From Jatrophihabitans sp. (GTDB lineage Bacteria; Actinomycetota; Actinomycetes; Mycobacteriales; Jatrophihabitantaceae): a stretch of 64,000 nt of DNA. Below are positions 19,401 through 27,113 of the stretch, piece by piece (position 1 is the first letter of the stretch; every line of letters starts with the position of its first letter). The notes below the pieces were generated by a model that was not told the DNA's origin, did not search any database, and was given only the letters and a program-made list of their open reading frames with translations. Location: the NCBI GenBank assembly GCA_036389035.1, contig DASVQQ010000007.1, positions 1-64,000 of the forward strand. Direction: 5' to 3'. The translations under genes were made by a program, and so were the position numbers.

Positions 19401-19652
19401 GACAACTTCTTCGCCCTGGGTGGGCACTCGCTGACGGCGACCCGGCTGATGACCCAGCTCCGGGCTGCCTACGGGGTCGACCTGCCGGTCCGGATGCTGT
19501 TCGCCGATCCGACGGTCGCGGGGCTGGCCGCCGTGGTGGAGGCCGCCCGGACCGGATCCTCCAGCACGGCCCGGCAGTCGCCGGCAGCCGAGCTCAGCGA
19601 CGCCGAGACCGATGACCTGCTGCGGACGCTGATCCCCGGCGAGCGGAGGTAG
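16401..19652 (+). CDS. NRPS module C-A-PCP (second)
   Basis: A 1083-residue single module. The condensation domain begins at the N-terminus (FPTSFGQRRMWLLAQ) with intact HHIVADG (H139, H140, D144). The adenylation domain has FTSGSTGRPK (about 621), NLYGPTETTIY, YRTGDVGRW, KIRGYRVESGEIE and the C-terminal Lys in TGSGKIDHR. The PCP Ser is at 1010 in LGGHSLTATR. There is no docking domain, epimerase or thioesterase. By manual alignment the pocket code reads DIVQMALIYK, which does not match a code I know; its fold subtype (FDIALVELL, ALQMTPAGW) is shared with NRPS3. ATG 16401 lies 2 bases after the NRPS1 stop, so expression is coupled. Confidence 0.95.
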   Translation: MAVYEFPTSFGQRRMWLLAQMDPDQPTYNIAWALWLDGDLDLDALQRAWEATLLRHEVLRTTFRDESGMPMQVISDEPSFQALELTSVEQLPADEREQAARALIGELARTPILPAVGPLLRVRLVRLAADRHVLAVVMHHIVADGWSFRILFEELSADYEAIRDGGEPVAEEPAIQYADFALWQLEHFEGGEYGPAERFWRAELADAPAALPLPTDQPYPALQTFAAEGLDSEVDPTLAGQLRQVAVRYETTMFAVLLAAYAGVLARLTGERDVLVAVPMAARTRSETESVIGLFMNTVPIRVSVDPQASLGELARSVHAATARALAHQDLPFARIVELLRPERDPARLPLTQVMFAMEESWAVPDRGGMRWRPELLENGTAKFEVELTVTDTPAGPGVRLNYNRDLFSAATGRLLADGFSRLLRAFAENPDQSVASVEIMSAQLCELVTARWPDAGPVSEPDATAVALLWQACAAGTVLAQGDDGELTGAQIRERARRIAAALREHGIDGSDRVAILLRRGSRLLPAILGVWSLGACYVPLDPIYPDQRIATMLADAEVRAIIIDTGAEDAPRPPVETGPIAVIDLARLTAEPASDGMSDLTSDVAPEVPPAAAAYTMFTSGSTGRPKAVTVTQGGIAALLEAVRPLLALRPEDRFVAVSTFAFDIALVELLAPVLAGGRVVIADSEQVHDAALLRSLLVEVGATALQMTPAGWRMLVDAGGVPDGVRLRMTAGEPLFRDLADAISGGAGASVWNLYGPTETTIYSGGGPVEPAPAPIEIGSIIRGTELYVLDEGLRPVPPGVLGEVYIGGAGVAQGYFGAPGMTAARFLPDEFSGRPGARLYRTGDVGRWRSSGRIELAGRADRQLKIRGYRVESGEIEAVLRGHPDIAEAVVSVRGAGHDVRLVGYLVTRSGADQPPQDLRDRLREVLPDYMVPAAFVVLAKLPLTGSGKIDHRALPEPEWGAAAGQAPTAPRTPLEAELTVIFSELLGLPEPVGVMDNFFALGGHSLTATRLMTQLRAAYGVDLPVRMLFADPTVAGLAAVVEAARTGSSSTARQSPAAELSDAETDDLLRTLIPGERR

Positions 19653-19661
19653 GAGGCGGCG

Positions 19662-22600
19662 ATGCGCTTTCCGGTGTCGTTCTCGCAACGGCGGCTGTGG
19701 TTCCTGGAACAGCTGATGCCGGGCGAGCCGACGTTCCACATGCCCTACGCGATGTGGCTCGAGGGGCCGCTGGACACCGACGCATTGCAACGCGCGGTGG
19801 ATGCCGTGGTCGCCCGGCACTCGGTGCTGCGGACCAGCATAGTGGCGGTCGACGGCGTGCCCGAGCAGATCGTCGCCGACTCGGGCACGGTGCCGATTGA
19901 GCTGATCTCGCTGGCGGACACGGTCGAGGAGGCCGACTGCGTCCGGCAGGCCCGCGCCATAGCCATCGAACGGGGCATGCGGCTGTTCGACCTGTCCCAC
20001 GGCCCGCTGCTGCGAGTCTCCCTGATCGACACCGGGTCGGATCGGCGGCTGTTCGTCCTGGTGATGCATCACATCATCAGCGACGGGCTGTCACTGCAGA
20101 TCCTTATCGACGAGCTGTCGGCGGTGTACCGGGCGGAGGTGACCGGTGAGCCGGTCACGTTGCCCCGGCTGGTGATGGACTACGGCGACTACGCCGTCTG
20201 GCAGCACGACCGGCTGCGCGGCGAGGAACTCGAACGGCAGATGGAGTACTGGCGCCAGCAGCTGCGCGGAGCGCCGGCCGTCTTCACCCTGCCGAGCGAC
20301 CGGCCCCGGCCGGCGCAGCAGTCCACCCGCGGCGCGATCGCCATCCGGGTGCTCGACCCGGCGATCACCGACCGGCTGGCCGAGGTGGCGGCCGGTTCCC
20401 ACGCCACCATGTTCATGGCGTTCCTGACCGGTTTCGCGGTGGTGCTCTCGCGTTATGCCCGGCAGACCGACGTGGTGGTCGGCACCCCGGTGGGTGGGCG
20501 CACCCATGTGGAGCTGGACCCGATGCTCGGCCTGTTCACCAACACCGTCGCGCTGCGCATCTCACTCGACGGCGATCCGAGCTTCGTCGAGCTGCTCGGC
20601 CGGGTCCGCGACAACACCGTCGAAGCCGTCTCGCACCAGGAACTGCCGTTCGAGAAGCTGGTCGAGGAGTTCGCACCCGAGCGCTCGCTGGCGCACGCGC
20701 CGCTGATGCAGGTGATGTTCGGCTACCAGTCGCGCACCCCGCCGACGCTGAACCTGCCCGGCATCGAGGCAGGCTTCAGCTGGGCGCTGCTCACCGGAAC
20801 GGCAAAGCTCGACCTCACCCTCTACGCCGACACCTCGGACGGGGTGAGCACCACGCTGGCGCTGGAGTACAACACCGATCTCTTCGACGCGCCGTGGGCT
20901 GACCGGTTCCTCAGCTGCATGGCGCTGGTGCTCGAACACGCCGTGGCCGATCCGCAGCTGCCGGTGACCGACCTGCCGATGCTGTCGGACGAGCAGGCCC
21001 GGGAGCTGGTGACCGAGCGGAACCGGCACTCCGAGCCTGAGCCGGTCGGCGAGGACGAGCCGTTCGACGTCCGGGCGCTGCTGCGGGCCTCGACGTCACG
21101 GGTGATCGACAGCGACGGCTCGGTGTCGATGGCCGAGGTGTGCGAGCGGGCCGGCCGGCTGGCCCGGGTGCTGGCCGACCGCGGCGTGGGCCTGGAGACG
21201 CCGGTCGGGTTGTGCCTGGAGCGCGGGGCCCCGATGCTGAGCGCCCTGCTCGCGGTGTGGTGGGCCGGCGGGGCCTACGTGCCGCTGGACCCGGACTTCC
21301 CGCGGTCCCGGCTGACCGCGATGGCTCGCGGCGCCGGTGCGCGGATCATCGTCACCGACGAGGCTCATCGCGAGCTGGCGGGCTCGATCGCCGAGGGCTC
21401 AGCTGTCGACATGTCGGGCGTGCTGGGCGTTGACGTGCTGGGCGTGGAGGACCCGGCGGTCGCCGAGGCGCTGCCGCTGCCGCCGGTGCCCCTACCCCCT
21501 GAGGCGCTCGCCTACATCATCTTCACCTCGGGTTCCACCGGCCAACCCAAGGGAATCGGCATCGGGCACCGGGCGGTGGCGAACCTGCTGGCGTCGTTCA
21601 GGCGCTCGCTCGACCTGGGGCCCGAGGACCGGTTCGTGGCGGTCACCACACTGTCCTTCGACATCGCGCTGCTGGAGCTTCTGCTGCCGCCGGTGTGCGG
21701 CGCGGACCTGGTGATCGCCACCGGGGAGGAGATCCGCGAGCCCGACCGGCTGCGGTCGCTGATCGAGCGGCAGGCCGCGAGCGCCATGCAGGCCACTCCG
21801 CAGACCTGGCGGCTGCTACTGGCCGCCGGCGGGGTGCCGGCCGGCCTGCGGCTGCGGCTGTGCGGCGGCGAGGCGCTGCCACGTGACCTGGCCGACCAGC
21901 TCAGCACGCCCGGGACGGTGCTGTGGAACGTCTACGGCCCGACCGAGACGACGGTGTGGTCGGCCGCCGGGGTGGTCGCCGACGGGCTGGGGCCGGTCGA
22001 GATCGGCGAGCCGATCGAGCACACCCGGGTGTATCTGCTGGACGAGCGGCTGGGGCCGGTGCCGGTCGGGGTGCTGGGCGAGGTGTTCATCGCCGGCCGC
22101 GGGGTGGCTCGCGGCTACCACGACCGGCCGCGGCTGACGGCGCAGGCGTTCCGGCCGGACCCGTGGAGCGACGAGCCCGGGGCCCGGATGTATCGCACCG
22201 GTGACCTCGGCCGGTGGCGTGAGGGTGGTGGCCTGGAGCTGATCGGTCGGACCGATCACCAGGTGAAGGTAAGGGGATTCCGGATCGAGTGCGGCGAGAT
22301 CGAAGCCATCCTGCGCTCGCACCGGGACGTCCGCCAGGCGGCGGTGGTGGTGGCAGCCCGGGGCGAGGAGCAGGTGCTGGTGGGCTATGTGGTGCCGCGC
22401 CGGGGTGGCCTGGTCGCTGACCCCGAGGCGGACCTGCTTGAGCTGCTGCGCCCGCACCTGAAGGCCAAGCTGCCCGACTACATGGTGCCGGACCTGATCG
22501 TGGCGCTGCCGGCGCTGCCGCTGACCCCGAACGCCAAGGTCGACCGGGCAGCGCTGCCCGCGCCCGAGTGGGACGTCCGGCCGGCCACGGTCGAGCGGGT

Positions 22601-22961
22601 CGAGCCGCGCACCCCGGTGGAGGAGACACTGGCCCGGATCTGGGGCGAGCTGCTGGCCACCCCGACGGCGGTCGGCGTGACCGACAACCTGTTCGCCCTG
22701 GGCGGGCACTCGCTGACCGCCACCAGGTTCGTCGCCCGGGTCGCCGACACCTACGGGGTGAACCTGCCGGTGCATGAGATCTTCGCCCGCCCGACGATCG
22801 CGGAGCTGGCCGAGATCGTGGCCAAGGACCCGGACTTCGGACAGGTGGACTCCTCCGCCGAACTCGACGAGCTCAGCGACGAGGCCCTGGACGAGCTGCT
22901 GCGGGCGGCGCTGGCCCAGCGCAACCGCCGCCGCGCAGCGCCCGACCAAGCCGACTCCTAG
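19662..22961 (+). CDS. NRPS module C-A-PCP (third, terminal)
   Basis: A 1099-residue single module: condensation domain with HHIISDG (H136, H137, D141), adenylation domain with FTSGSTGQPKG (about 622), NVYGPTETTVW, YRTGDLGRW, KVRGFRIECGEIE and TPNAKVDRA, and a PCP with Ser1017 in LGGHSLTATR. The manually derived code DILQLGVVWK is near published glycine codes (inference). The protein ends about 80 residues after the PCP with a charged tail and no TE, so release must use the free-standing thioesterase or another route. GGAGG occurs ahead of ATG 19662, 9 bases after the NRPS2 stop. It is the last gene of the rightward biosynthetic run. Confidence 0.95.
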   Translation: MRFPVSFSQRRLWFLEQLMPGEPTFHMPYAMWLEGPLDTDALQRAVDAVVARHSVLRTSIVAVDGVPEQIVADSGTVPIELISLADTVEEADCVRQARAIAIERGMRLFDLSHGPLLRVSLIDTGSDRRLFVLVMHHIISDGLSLQILIDELSAVYRAEVTGEPVTLPRLVMDYGDYAVWQHDRLRGEELERQMEYWRQQLRGAPAVFTLPSDRPRPAQQSTRGAIAIRVLDPAITDRLAEVAAGSHATMFMAFLTGFAVVLSRYARQTDVVVGTPVGGRTHVELDPMLGLFTNTVALRISLDGDPSFVELLGRVRDNTVEAVSHQELPFEKLVEEFAPERSLAHAPLMQVMFGYQSRTPPTLNLPGIEAGFSWALLTGTAKLDLTLYADTSDGVSTTLALEYNTDLFDAPWADRFLSCMALVLEHAVADPQLPVTDLPMLSDEQARELVTERNRHSEPEPVGEDEPFDVRALLRASTSRVIDSDGSVSMAEVCERAGRLARVLADRGVGLETPVGLCLERGAPMLSALLAVWWAGGAYVPLDPDFPRSRLTAMARGAGARIIVTDEAHRELAGSIAEGSAVDMSGVLGVDVLGVEDPAVAEALPLPPVPLPPEALAYIIFTSGSTGQPKGIGIGHRAVANLLASFRRSLDLGPEDRFVAVTTLSFDIALLELLLPPVCGADLVIATGEEIREPDRLRSLIERQAASAMQATPQTWRLLLAAGGVPAGLRLRLCGGEALPRDLADQLSTPGTVLWNVYGPTETTVWSAAGVVADGLGPVEIGEPIEHTRVYLLDERLGPVPVGVLGEVFIAGRGVARGYHDRPRLTAQAFRPDPWSDEPGARMYRTGDLGRWREGGGLELIGRTDHQVKVRGFRIECGEIEAILRSHRDVRQAAVVVAARGEEQVLVGYVVPRRGGLVADPEADLLELLRPHLKAKLPDYMVPDLIVALPALPLTPNAKVDRAALPAPEWDVRPATVERVEPRTPVEETLARIWGELLATPTAVGVTDNLFALGGHSLTATRFVARVADTYGVNLPVHEIFARPTIAELAEIVAKDPDFGQVDSSAELDELSDEALDELLRAALAQRNRRRAAPDQADS

Positions 22962-23004
22962 CTGAGTCAACCTGAGTGGCAGAAGGCGTGGAGTGGCCCT
23001 GACG

Positions 23005-24015
23005 TCAATCGGCGCAATCGGCCCGGCCTTGGATGGGTAGGGACAGTTCGCTACAACGCAGGAGCGGTGCGGCGTACACAATGGGCGGATCGGCTGGCTG
23101 GGCGCGGGTGAAGACCAACGCGATGTCGTCGTTCGAGTCTGGGGCCAGCTGGTGAAGCCGGGCGACATAGGTCTGATCGTTCGATGCCATGAGGGATTCG
23201 GCAACAGTGCTTGAACCCGGGTAAGCGCAGGCCATGAGCCCGACCAGGTAGTCGGTGCGGCCATGAAGCTCGAATGGGCCGGGAACTGAGGCGCATCCGC
23301 ATGCGATCGGAACGCCCTGGGGTACCCATCCAGAGAATGCGGCGTAAAAGGCTGTGAGCATTGGGGAGTCGAGGCCGGCGCTTCCGTCCAGGGCGACCGG
23401 GGAGAACAGCCGAGACACTCCGCCGCGCTGAAAGCGTCCAGGGGCGTGCCCGTTTGCCGGTGATTCGTGAGGGCCGTCAACCAGGCTGGACAATTTGATG
23501 TCGGCCACCGTCCGGAGACGGCGGCGCAGCTCGCGTGGCGGGAGTCCGACCATCCGCGTGAACTGCGCTGAGAACGTGGTCACGCTGAGGTAGCCCACTC
23601 GATAGGAGAGGTCGGTGATCGTCAGGTCCGTCGCTACCAGGAGTTGTTTAGCGGCGGCCATCCGAACTGCCGCGAGGAAACGCCGAGGAGGCGCGCCGGT
23701 TACCTCACGAAAGATACGATTCAGATAGAACGGGCTGGTCCGGGTTGTCGAGGCCAAGTCGGAGAGGGTCAACGGCTCGGCGTAGCGGGCCTTGATCACT
23801 TCGGCTGCGCGTTCAACCAAGGCGTGGCGGAAGTCGTTTGTCCCCGGCCGCGCGCCGGACACGAAGTCATTCTCGCGCCAGGCCTCATCCTGCGGGCTGC
23901 TGGAGGCCAACTCCGAACGGATGCCGTTCGCTGGCAAGTGCGACACAGGACCTCCAGAAGGTGCGCTGCCGCTCCCGGACCGCTCACCAGGAAAGTCAGG
24001 AGCGCGCCGATCCAA
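23005..24015 (-). CDS. AraC-family regulator with N-terminal HTH and C-terminal unknown domain
   Basis: The AraC/XylS double helix-turn-helix occupies about residues 62-165: helix one LTLSDLASTTRTSPFYLNRIFREVTG and helix two SYRVGYLSVTTFSAQFTRMVG, with the conserved PPRRFLAAVRMAAAKQLL between. Unlike typical AraC proteins the DNA-binding part is N-terminal; the remaining 160 residues (PMLTAFYAAFSGWVPQGVPIACGCASV...) are a domain I do not recognise and may bind a ligand. The start is uncertain: the first 55 residues before DFRHALVERAAEVI look poorly conserved, and internal Val/Met starts exist. It is convergent with the NRPS run and divergent from the aminopeptidase operon, which it most likely controls. 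Confidence 0.8.
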   Translation of the reverse strand: MDRRAPDFPGERSGSGSAPSGGPVSHLPANGIRSELASSSPQDEAWRENDFVSGARPGTNDFRHALVERAAEVIKARYAEPLTLSDLASTTRTSPFYLNRIFREVTGAPPRRFLAAVRMAAAKQLLVATDLTITDLSYRVGYLSVTTFSAQFTRMVGLPPRELRRRLRTVADIKLSSLVDGPHESPANGHAPGRFQRGGVSRLFSPVALDGSAGLDSPMLTAFYAAFSGWVPQGVPIACGCASVPGPFELHGRTDYLVGLMACAYPGSSTVAESLMASNDQTYVARLHQLAPDSNDDIALVFTRAQPADPPIVYAAPLLRCSELSLPIQGRADCAD

Positions 24016-24259
24016 CTCGCGTGAGGTATTGAGGGAGCGTCAGGTATTAATGGAATCAGAATGCCGGCAGCTGGGCAATCCCGTGCTCGGCGTAAAGAGC
24101 TGATCTGGTCCACCGTTCAGCCGCACAAGACTTCAGTGTCAGGCGATTTCAATGCCATGAGCGGAATGAACAAGCGCTGATAAGGCAAAGCGTCTCCCGG
24201 CGCGTAGCGTCCGCGTTGGGCATAGTGATAGCTCGTTTATGGACCCGAAGGGGCCGAGC
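24016..24259. promoter_or_regulatory. divergent promoter region between AraC regulator and aminopeptidase operon
   Basis: About 240 bases, with lower GC than their surroundings, separate the two divergent genes and probably hold both promoters and the regulator's sites. I cannot point to a clear operator; short AT-rich tracts (GGTATTAATGGAATCAG near 24040 and GCATAGTGATAGCTCG near 24218) are the best promoter-like patches. Confidence 0.35.
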
Positions 24260-25369
24260 ATGGACGACTTGCGTGCGCGTCGGCTCGCGGAGGTGTTGAT
24301 CCGGTATTCCCTCGCTACCCGTAAAGGGGATCGAGTATTGATTTCCGCTCCGGTGGCGGCGGCGCCGCTGGTACGTGAGGTTTACCGTCAGGTGATTCAG
24401 GAAGGCGGGCACCCGACGGCACGCGTCGGCTTGGACGGGCTCGACTCGATCGCTCTAGCAGGCGGTGATGAAGGCCAGTTGCGCCAGCTGGCCGAACTCG
24501 ACCGGCGCGAGATCGAGCATGTCGACGTGTGTCTTGTGATCTCGGCCCAGGACAGCGTAGGGCGGACGGTCGGGGTCACGCCGGAGCGGATGGCGATCCT
24601 TGCCGCGGCGCGGGCATCGGTGACGAGGCGGTGCATCGAGCGGATCACCGAGGGCGAGCTGCGCTGGTGCCGAACGGTCATGCCCACCGGCGCGGCTGCC
24701 GAGCAGGCCGGGATGTCCCTGCCGGAGTACGAGGACTTTGTGTTCCGCGCGGGGCTGCTGGACAACGACGACCCAGTCGCGGCCTGGAAGCAGCTTCACG
24801 ACGCCCAACAGGAGATCGTGGATTTCCTCAGCAAGCACGACTCCGTGCGCATCGTGGCACCCGGAGTCGACCTCAACTACCGGGTAGCGGGCCGGACGTG
24901 GATCAACGGCAGCGGCGAGTACAACTTCCCCGACGGCGAGGTTTTTACCGGCCCTATCGAAGATTCCGTCAATGGCACGATCCGGTTCAGCTATCCGGCG
25001 GTGTACAACGGCGTCCGCGTGGAGGATGTCGCGCTGCGCTTCCATGACGGAAGGGTGGTTGATGCCACCGCCGGAGCAGGCGAGGATTTTCTGATGTCGA
25101 TGCTGAGCACCGACGACGGCGCGCGCTACGTGGGCGAGGTCGCGTTCGGCTTGAATTACGCGGTCGGCAGATTCACCGGCAACACGCTGTTCGACGAGAA
25201 GATCGGCGGCACGATGCACGTGGCTGTCGGTCAGTCCTATCCGCATACGGGCGGGCGGAACCGGTCTTCGATCCACTGGGACATGGTCACCGATCTACGC
25301 GATGGCGAAGTGTACGTCGACGGCGAGCTGTGTTACGAGAAGGGTCGGTTCACCCGAGCCAGGATGTGA
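24260..25369 (+). CDS. M29-family aminopeptidase (AmpS-like)
   Basis: About 369 residues, near the usual family length. The family signature region is present: NFPDGEVFTGPIEDSVNGTI, GEVAFGLN, FDEKIGGTMHVAVGQSYP and NRSSIHWDMVTDL, which together supply the Glu, His, Tyr and Asp ligands of the two-metal site. The N-terminal domain starts RRLAEVLIRYSLATRKGDRVLI. I prefer ATG 24260, which has AAGGGG six bases upstream, over ATG 24239. These cytoplasmic enzymes trim N-terminal residues from peptides. As first gene of a set with an aminotransferase and oxidases it may release or process an amino-acid building block (inference). Confidence 0.9.
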   Translation: MDDLRARRLAEVLIRYSLATRKGDRVLISAPVAAAPLVREVYRQVIQEGGHPTARVGLDGLDSIALAGGDEGQLRQLAELDRREIEHVDVCLVISAQDSVGRTVGVTPERMAILAAARASVTRRCIERITEGELRWCRTVMPTGAAAEQAGMSLPEYEDFVFRAGLLDNDDPVAAWKQLHDAQQEIVDFLSKHDSVRIVAPGVDLNYRVAGRTWINGSGEYNFPDGEVFTGPIEDSVNGTIRFSYPAVYNGVRVEDVALRFHDGRVVDATAGAGEDFLMSMLSTDDGARYVGEVAFGLNYAVGRFTGNTLFDEKIGGTMHVAVGQSYPHTGGRNRSSIHWDMVTDLRDGEVYVDGELCYEKGRFTRARM

Positions 25370-25375
25370 GAGGTC

Positions 25376-25822
25376 ATGAATGCGACGGATCGGCGGGTCT
25401 ACGAAACCGAGGTGCTAGCCACTCCCGAGCGGATCTGGCAAGCGCTGACGGATCCAGGCGTAACTGAGCAGTACTTCTTCGGAACGCGCGTGGAGTCAGA
25501 CTGGAGCGACAAGGCGCCCATCCGTTACCGGAACGCCGAAGGCGGCGTTGACGCAGACGGTGAGATCCTCGAAGCCAGTGAGAACCGCCGCCTCAGCTAC
25601 ACATTCCGGCCTGCTTGGTCGCCGAGCAGCCAGGCGGTGAAGCCCGGCACTGTGAGTTGGGAGATCGAGCCGAGCGGCCGGGCGTCCAAGGTGACGCTCA
25701 CCCACGACGGCTTCGACTTCGACAGCCCCGGGGGCGATCAAGTCGACTCCGGCTGGGTGCTGACCCTATCCAGCTTGAAGGCGCTGCTCGAGACCGGGAA
25801 GCCGCCGAAGCCGGGCGGCTGA
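25376..25822 (+). CDS. SRPBCC (AHSA1-type) protein
   Basis: A 148-residue START-like helix-grip protein. The N-terminal strand and helix YETEVLATPERIWQALTDPGVTEQYFFGTRVESDW is the AHSA1/START pattern, and the end VDSGWVLTLSSLKALLETGK is the long C-terminal helix. Such proteins bind hydrophobic ligands or act as cyclases or aromatases, and some are ArsR-coupled stress proteins; no ArsR gene is adjacent here. The gene begins 6 bases after the aminopeptidase stop with GAGAGG before its ATG, so the two are co-transcribed. Confidence 0.82.
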   Translation: MNATDRRVYETEVLATPERIWQALTDPGVTEQYFFGTRVESDWSDKAPIRYRNAEGGVDADGEILEASENRRLSYTFRPAWSPSSQAVKPGTVSWEIEPSGRASKVTLTHDGFDFDSPGGDQVDSGWVLTLSSLKALLETGKPPKPGG

Positions 25823-25908
25823 GCGGGTCACCAGGGCTGCCCGCAGTGCGACACGTGGAAAAGCCACACACCTGTGGCTAACGCGGTACTGGGAGAAGGA
25901 AGAGGCAC

Positions 25909-26328
25909 ATGAACGGATCTATGTACGCCGGAGTTACCCTCATGCACTTTCCGCCGATGCGCACCGACGATGTGTACCGGCATATCCGGGATGTTCTGGT
26001 CCCGTTCCACGAGAAGTTGCGGCCCGAGGGCCTGCAGAACGCATTCTTTCTCGTGAATCCTGAGGCTTGCCAAGGCATTGGAATCGCAATGTGGGACAAC
26101 AGCAGCAAGCTCCGGGAGTTGGAGCGGGGGACCTCTCGCGAAATGGCGCGAGAAATGCGGGATCCCGCCACAGCGCCCACCGAGTACACGCGACTGCGCG
26201 CCCAGTGGGTACAGGATCTCAGCGGGGGCGTCGTCAGCACCGATTGGTACGAGGTCGTCGGACACGTGTCGTCGTCGTCCTCCGACACGACCAGCCGGTC
26301 TTGGCCGTACGCCTCCAAGTGGCCGTGA
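25909..26328 (+). CDS. small protein, possibly ABM/ferredoxin-like alpha-beta-barrel fold
   Basis: 139 residues: MYAGVTLMHFPPMRTDDVYRHIRDVLVPF, then FFLVNPEACQGIGIAMWD and a long basic/acidic helix before a Ser-rich stretch (SSSSSD). The strand-helix-strand spacing and the GIGIAMWDN segment recall antibiotic-biosynthesis-monooxygenase-like dimeric barrels, but this is a fold guess and no catalytic residue can be named. GGAGAAGGAAGAGG before the ATG is a strong ribosome site. It belongs to the same rightward set as the aminopeptidase and SRPBCC genes. Confidence 0.65.
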   Translation: MNGSMYAGVTLMHFPPMRTDDVYRHIRDVLVPFHEKLRPEGLQNAFFLVNPEACQGIGIAMWDNSSKLRELERGTSREMAREMRDPATAPTEYTRLRAQWVQDLSGGVVSTDWYEVVGHVSSSSSDTTSRSWPYASKWP

Positions 26329-26416
26329 CCTCACCAGCTGATGGCGATGAGGCGACGAGGAACGCCTTCCGTTGAAAGCAACAACCCGAACGGAACCTAT
26401 TCGAAGGAGATTTCAA

Positions 26417-27028
26417 ATGACCCTAGCGTATGAAGTGGGCGCCAGATCCGCTCTCGCGCCCAGTCCGAGCGCTCTGTCGGAGCTTCGCCTGTTCACGATG
26501 CCGGAGGGCGGGATCGACAGGCTCAACTTCGTCACGTGGGACACCATCGAGGTGCTGGGCGTGGGTGAGGACACTGTGAAACTGACCGGACACTATCGAA
26601 TCCAGCGTGCCGACCCGACGGCCGCCGACTGGTCGGAGGCATCGGTCGAGATCGCGATGCTGGAACTGGACGTGTCCGGTGTCAGCGCGACGTTCGGCCC
26701 GGTGCGCGCGAGCGTGAACTACAGCATCGGCAAGCCGTCGCGCGGGCTGGTCAGCCCCGGAACGATCTATCCAGGATTACCGGACTCACCGAAGATGTGC
26801 ACGATGGAAGGCTATATGCAGTTCGAGCTGTCGGCCGTGCCGATCGTGGTCTTCAACAAGGAGCCGATCGTGCTCCAGCACAACATCACACACATTCCGC
26901 CTGTCGGCCAGGGTGGCGGCACCCGCGGCCGGGTCGGCGTGGAGCTGTTCGACACCTCCAACCCGGACGGTCCGCCGGTCGCGATCCTGCGGCAGGTCAA
27001 GACCCACATCGGCGCCTGGCAGACCTAG
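26417..27028 (+). CDS. unrecognised 203-residue protein
   Basis: The ATG at 26417 is chosen because AAGGAG lies 7 bases before it; the open frame begins 45 bases earlier without a ribosome site. The protein is rich in beta-strand-like stretches (RLNFVTWDTIEVLGVGEDTVKLTGHYRIQR, ASVEIAMLELDVSGVSATFGPVRASVNYSIG, YMQFELSAVPIVVFNKEPIVLQHN) with a Gly-rich loop PVGQGGGTRGRVGVEL. It has no signal peptide, Cys pair or catalytic motif I know. The position between the small ABM-like gene and the aminotransferase suggests a structural or binding role in the same pathway. Confidence 0.75.
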   Translation: MTLAYEVGARSALAPSPSALSELRLFTMPEGGIDRLNFVTWDTIEVLGVGEDTVKLTGHYRIQRADPTAADWSEASVEIAMLELDVSGVSATFGPVRASVNYSIGKPSRGLVSPGTIYPGLPDSPKMCTMEGYMQFELSAVPIVVFNKEPIVLQHNITHIPPVGQGGGTRGRVGVELFDTSNPDGPPVAILRQVKTHIGAWQT

Positions 27029-27113
27029 GCGCCCGAACGCTCGCTCGGGGCGCTCTCGCGCACGTCATGGCAGGAGCGCGCCCTCTTCCCCAACCTGACT
27101 GGAAGCGAACGCC

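Noticed and set aside
16350..20072. 1240-residue minus-strand open frame opposite the NRPS genes
   Set aside because: It is the antisense shadow of two NRPS genes; its composition is Arg/Gln/His/Gly-rich without any domain, as expected from GC-rich codon bias.
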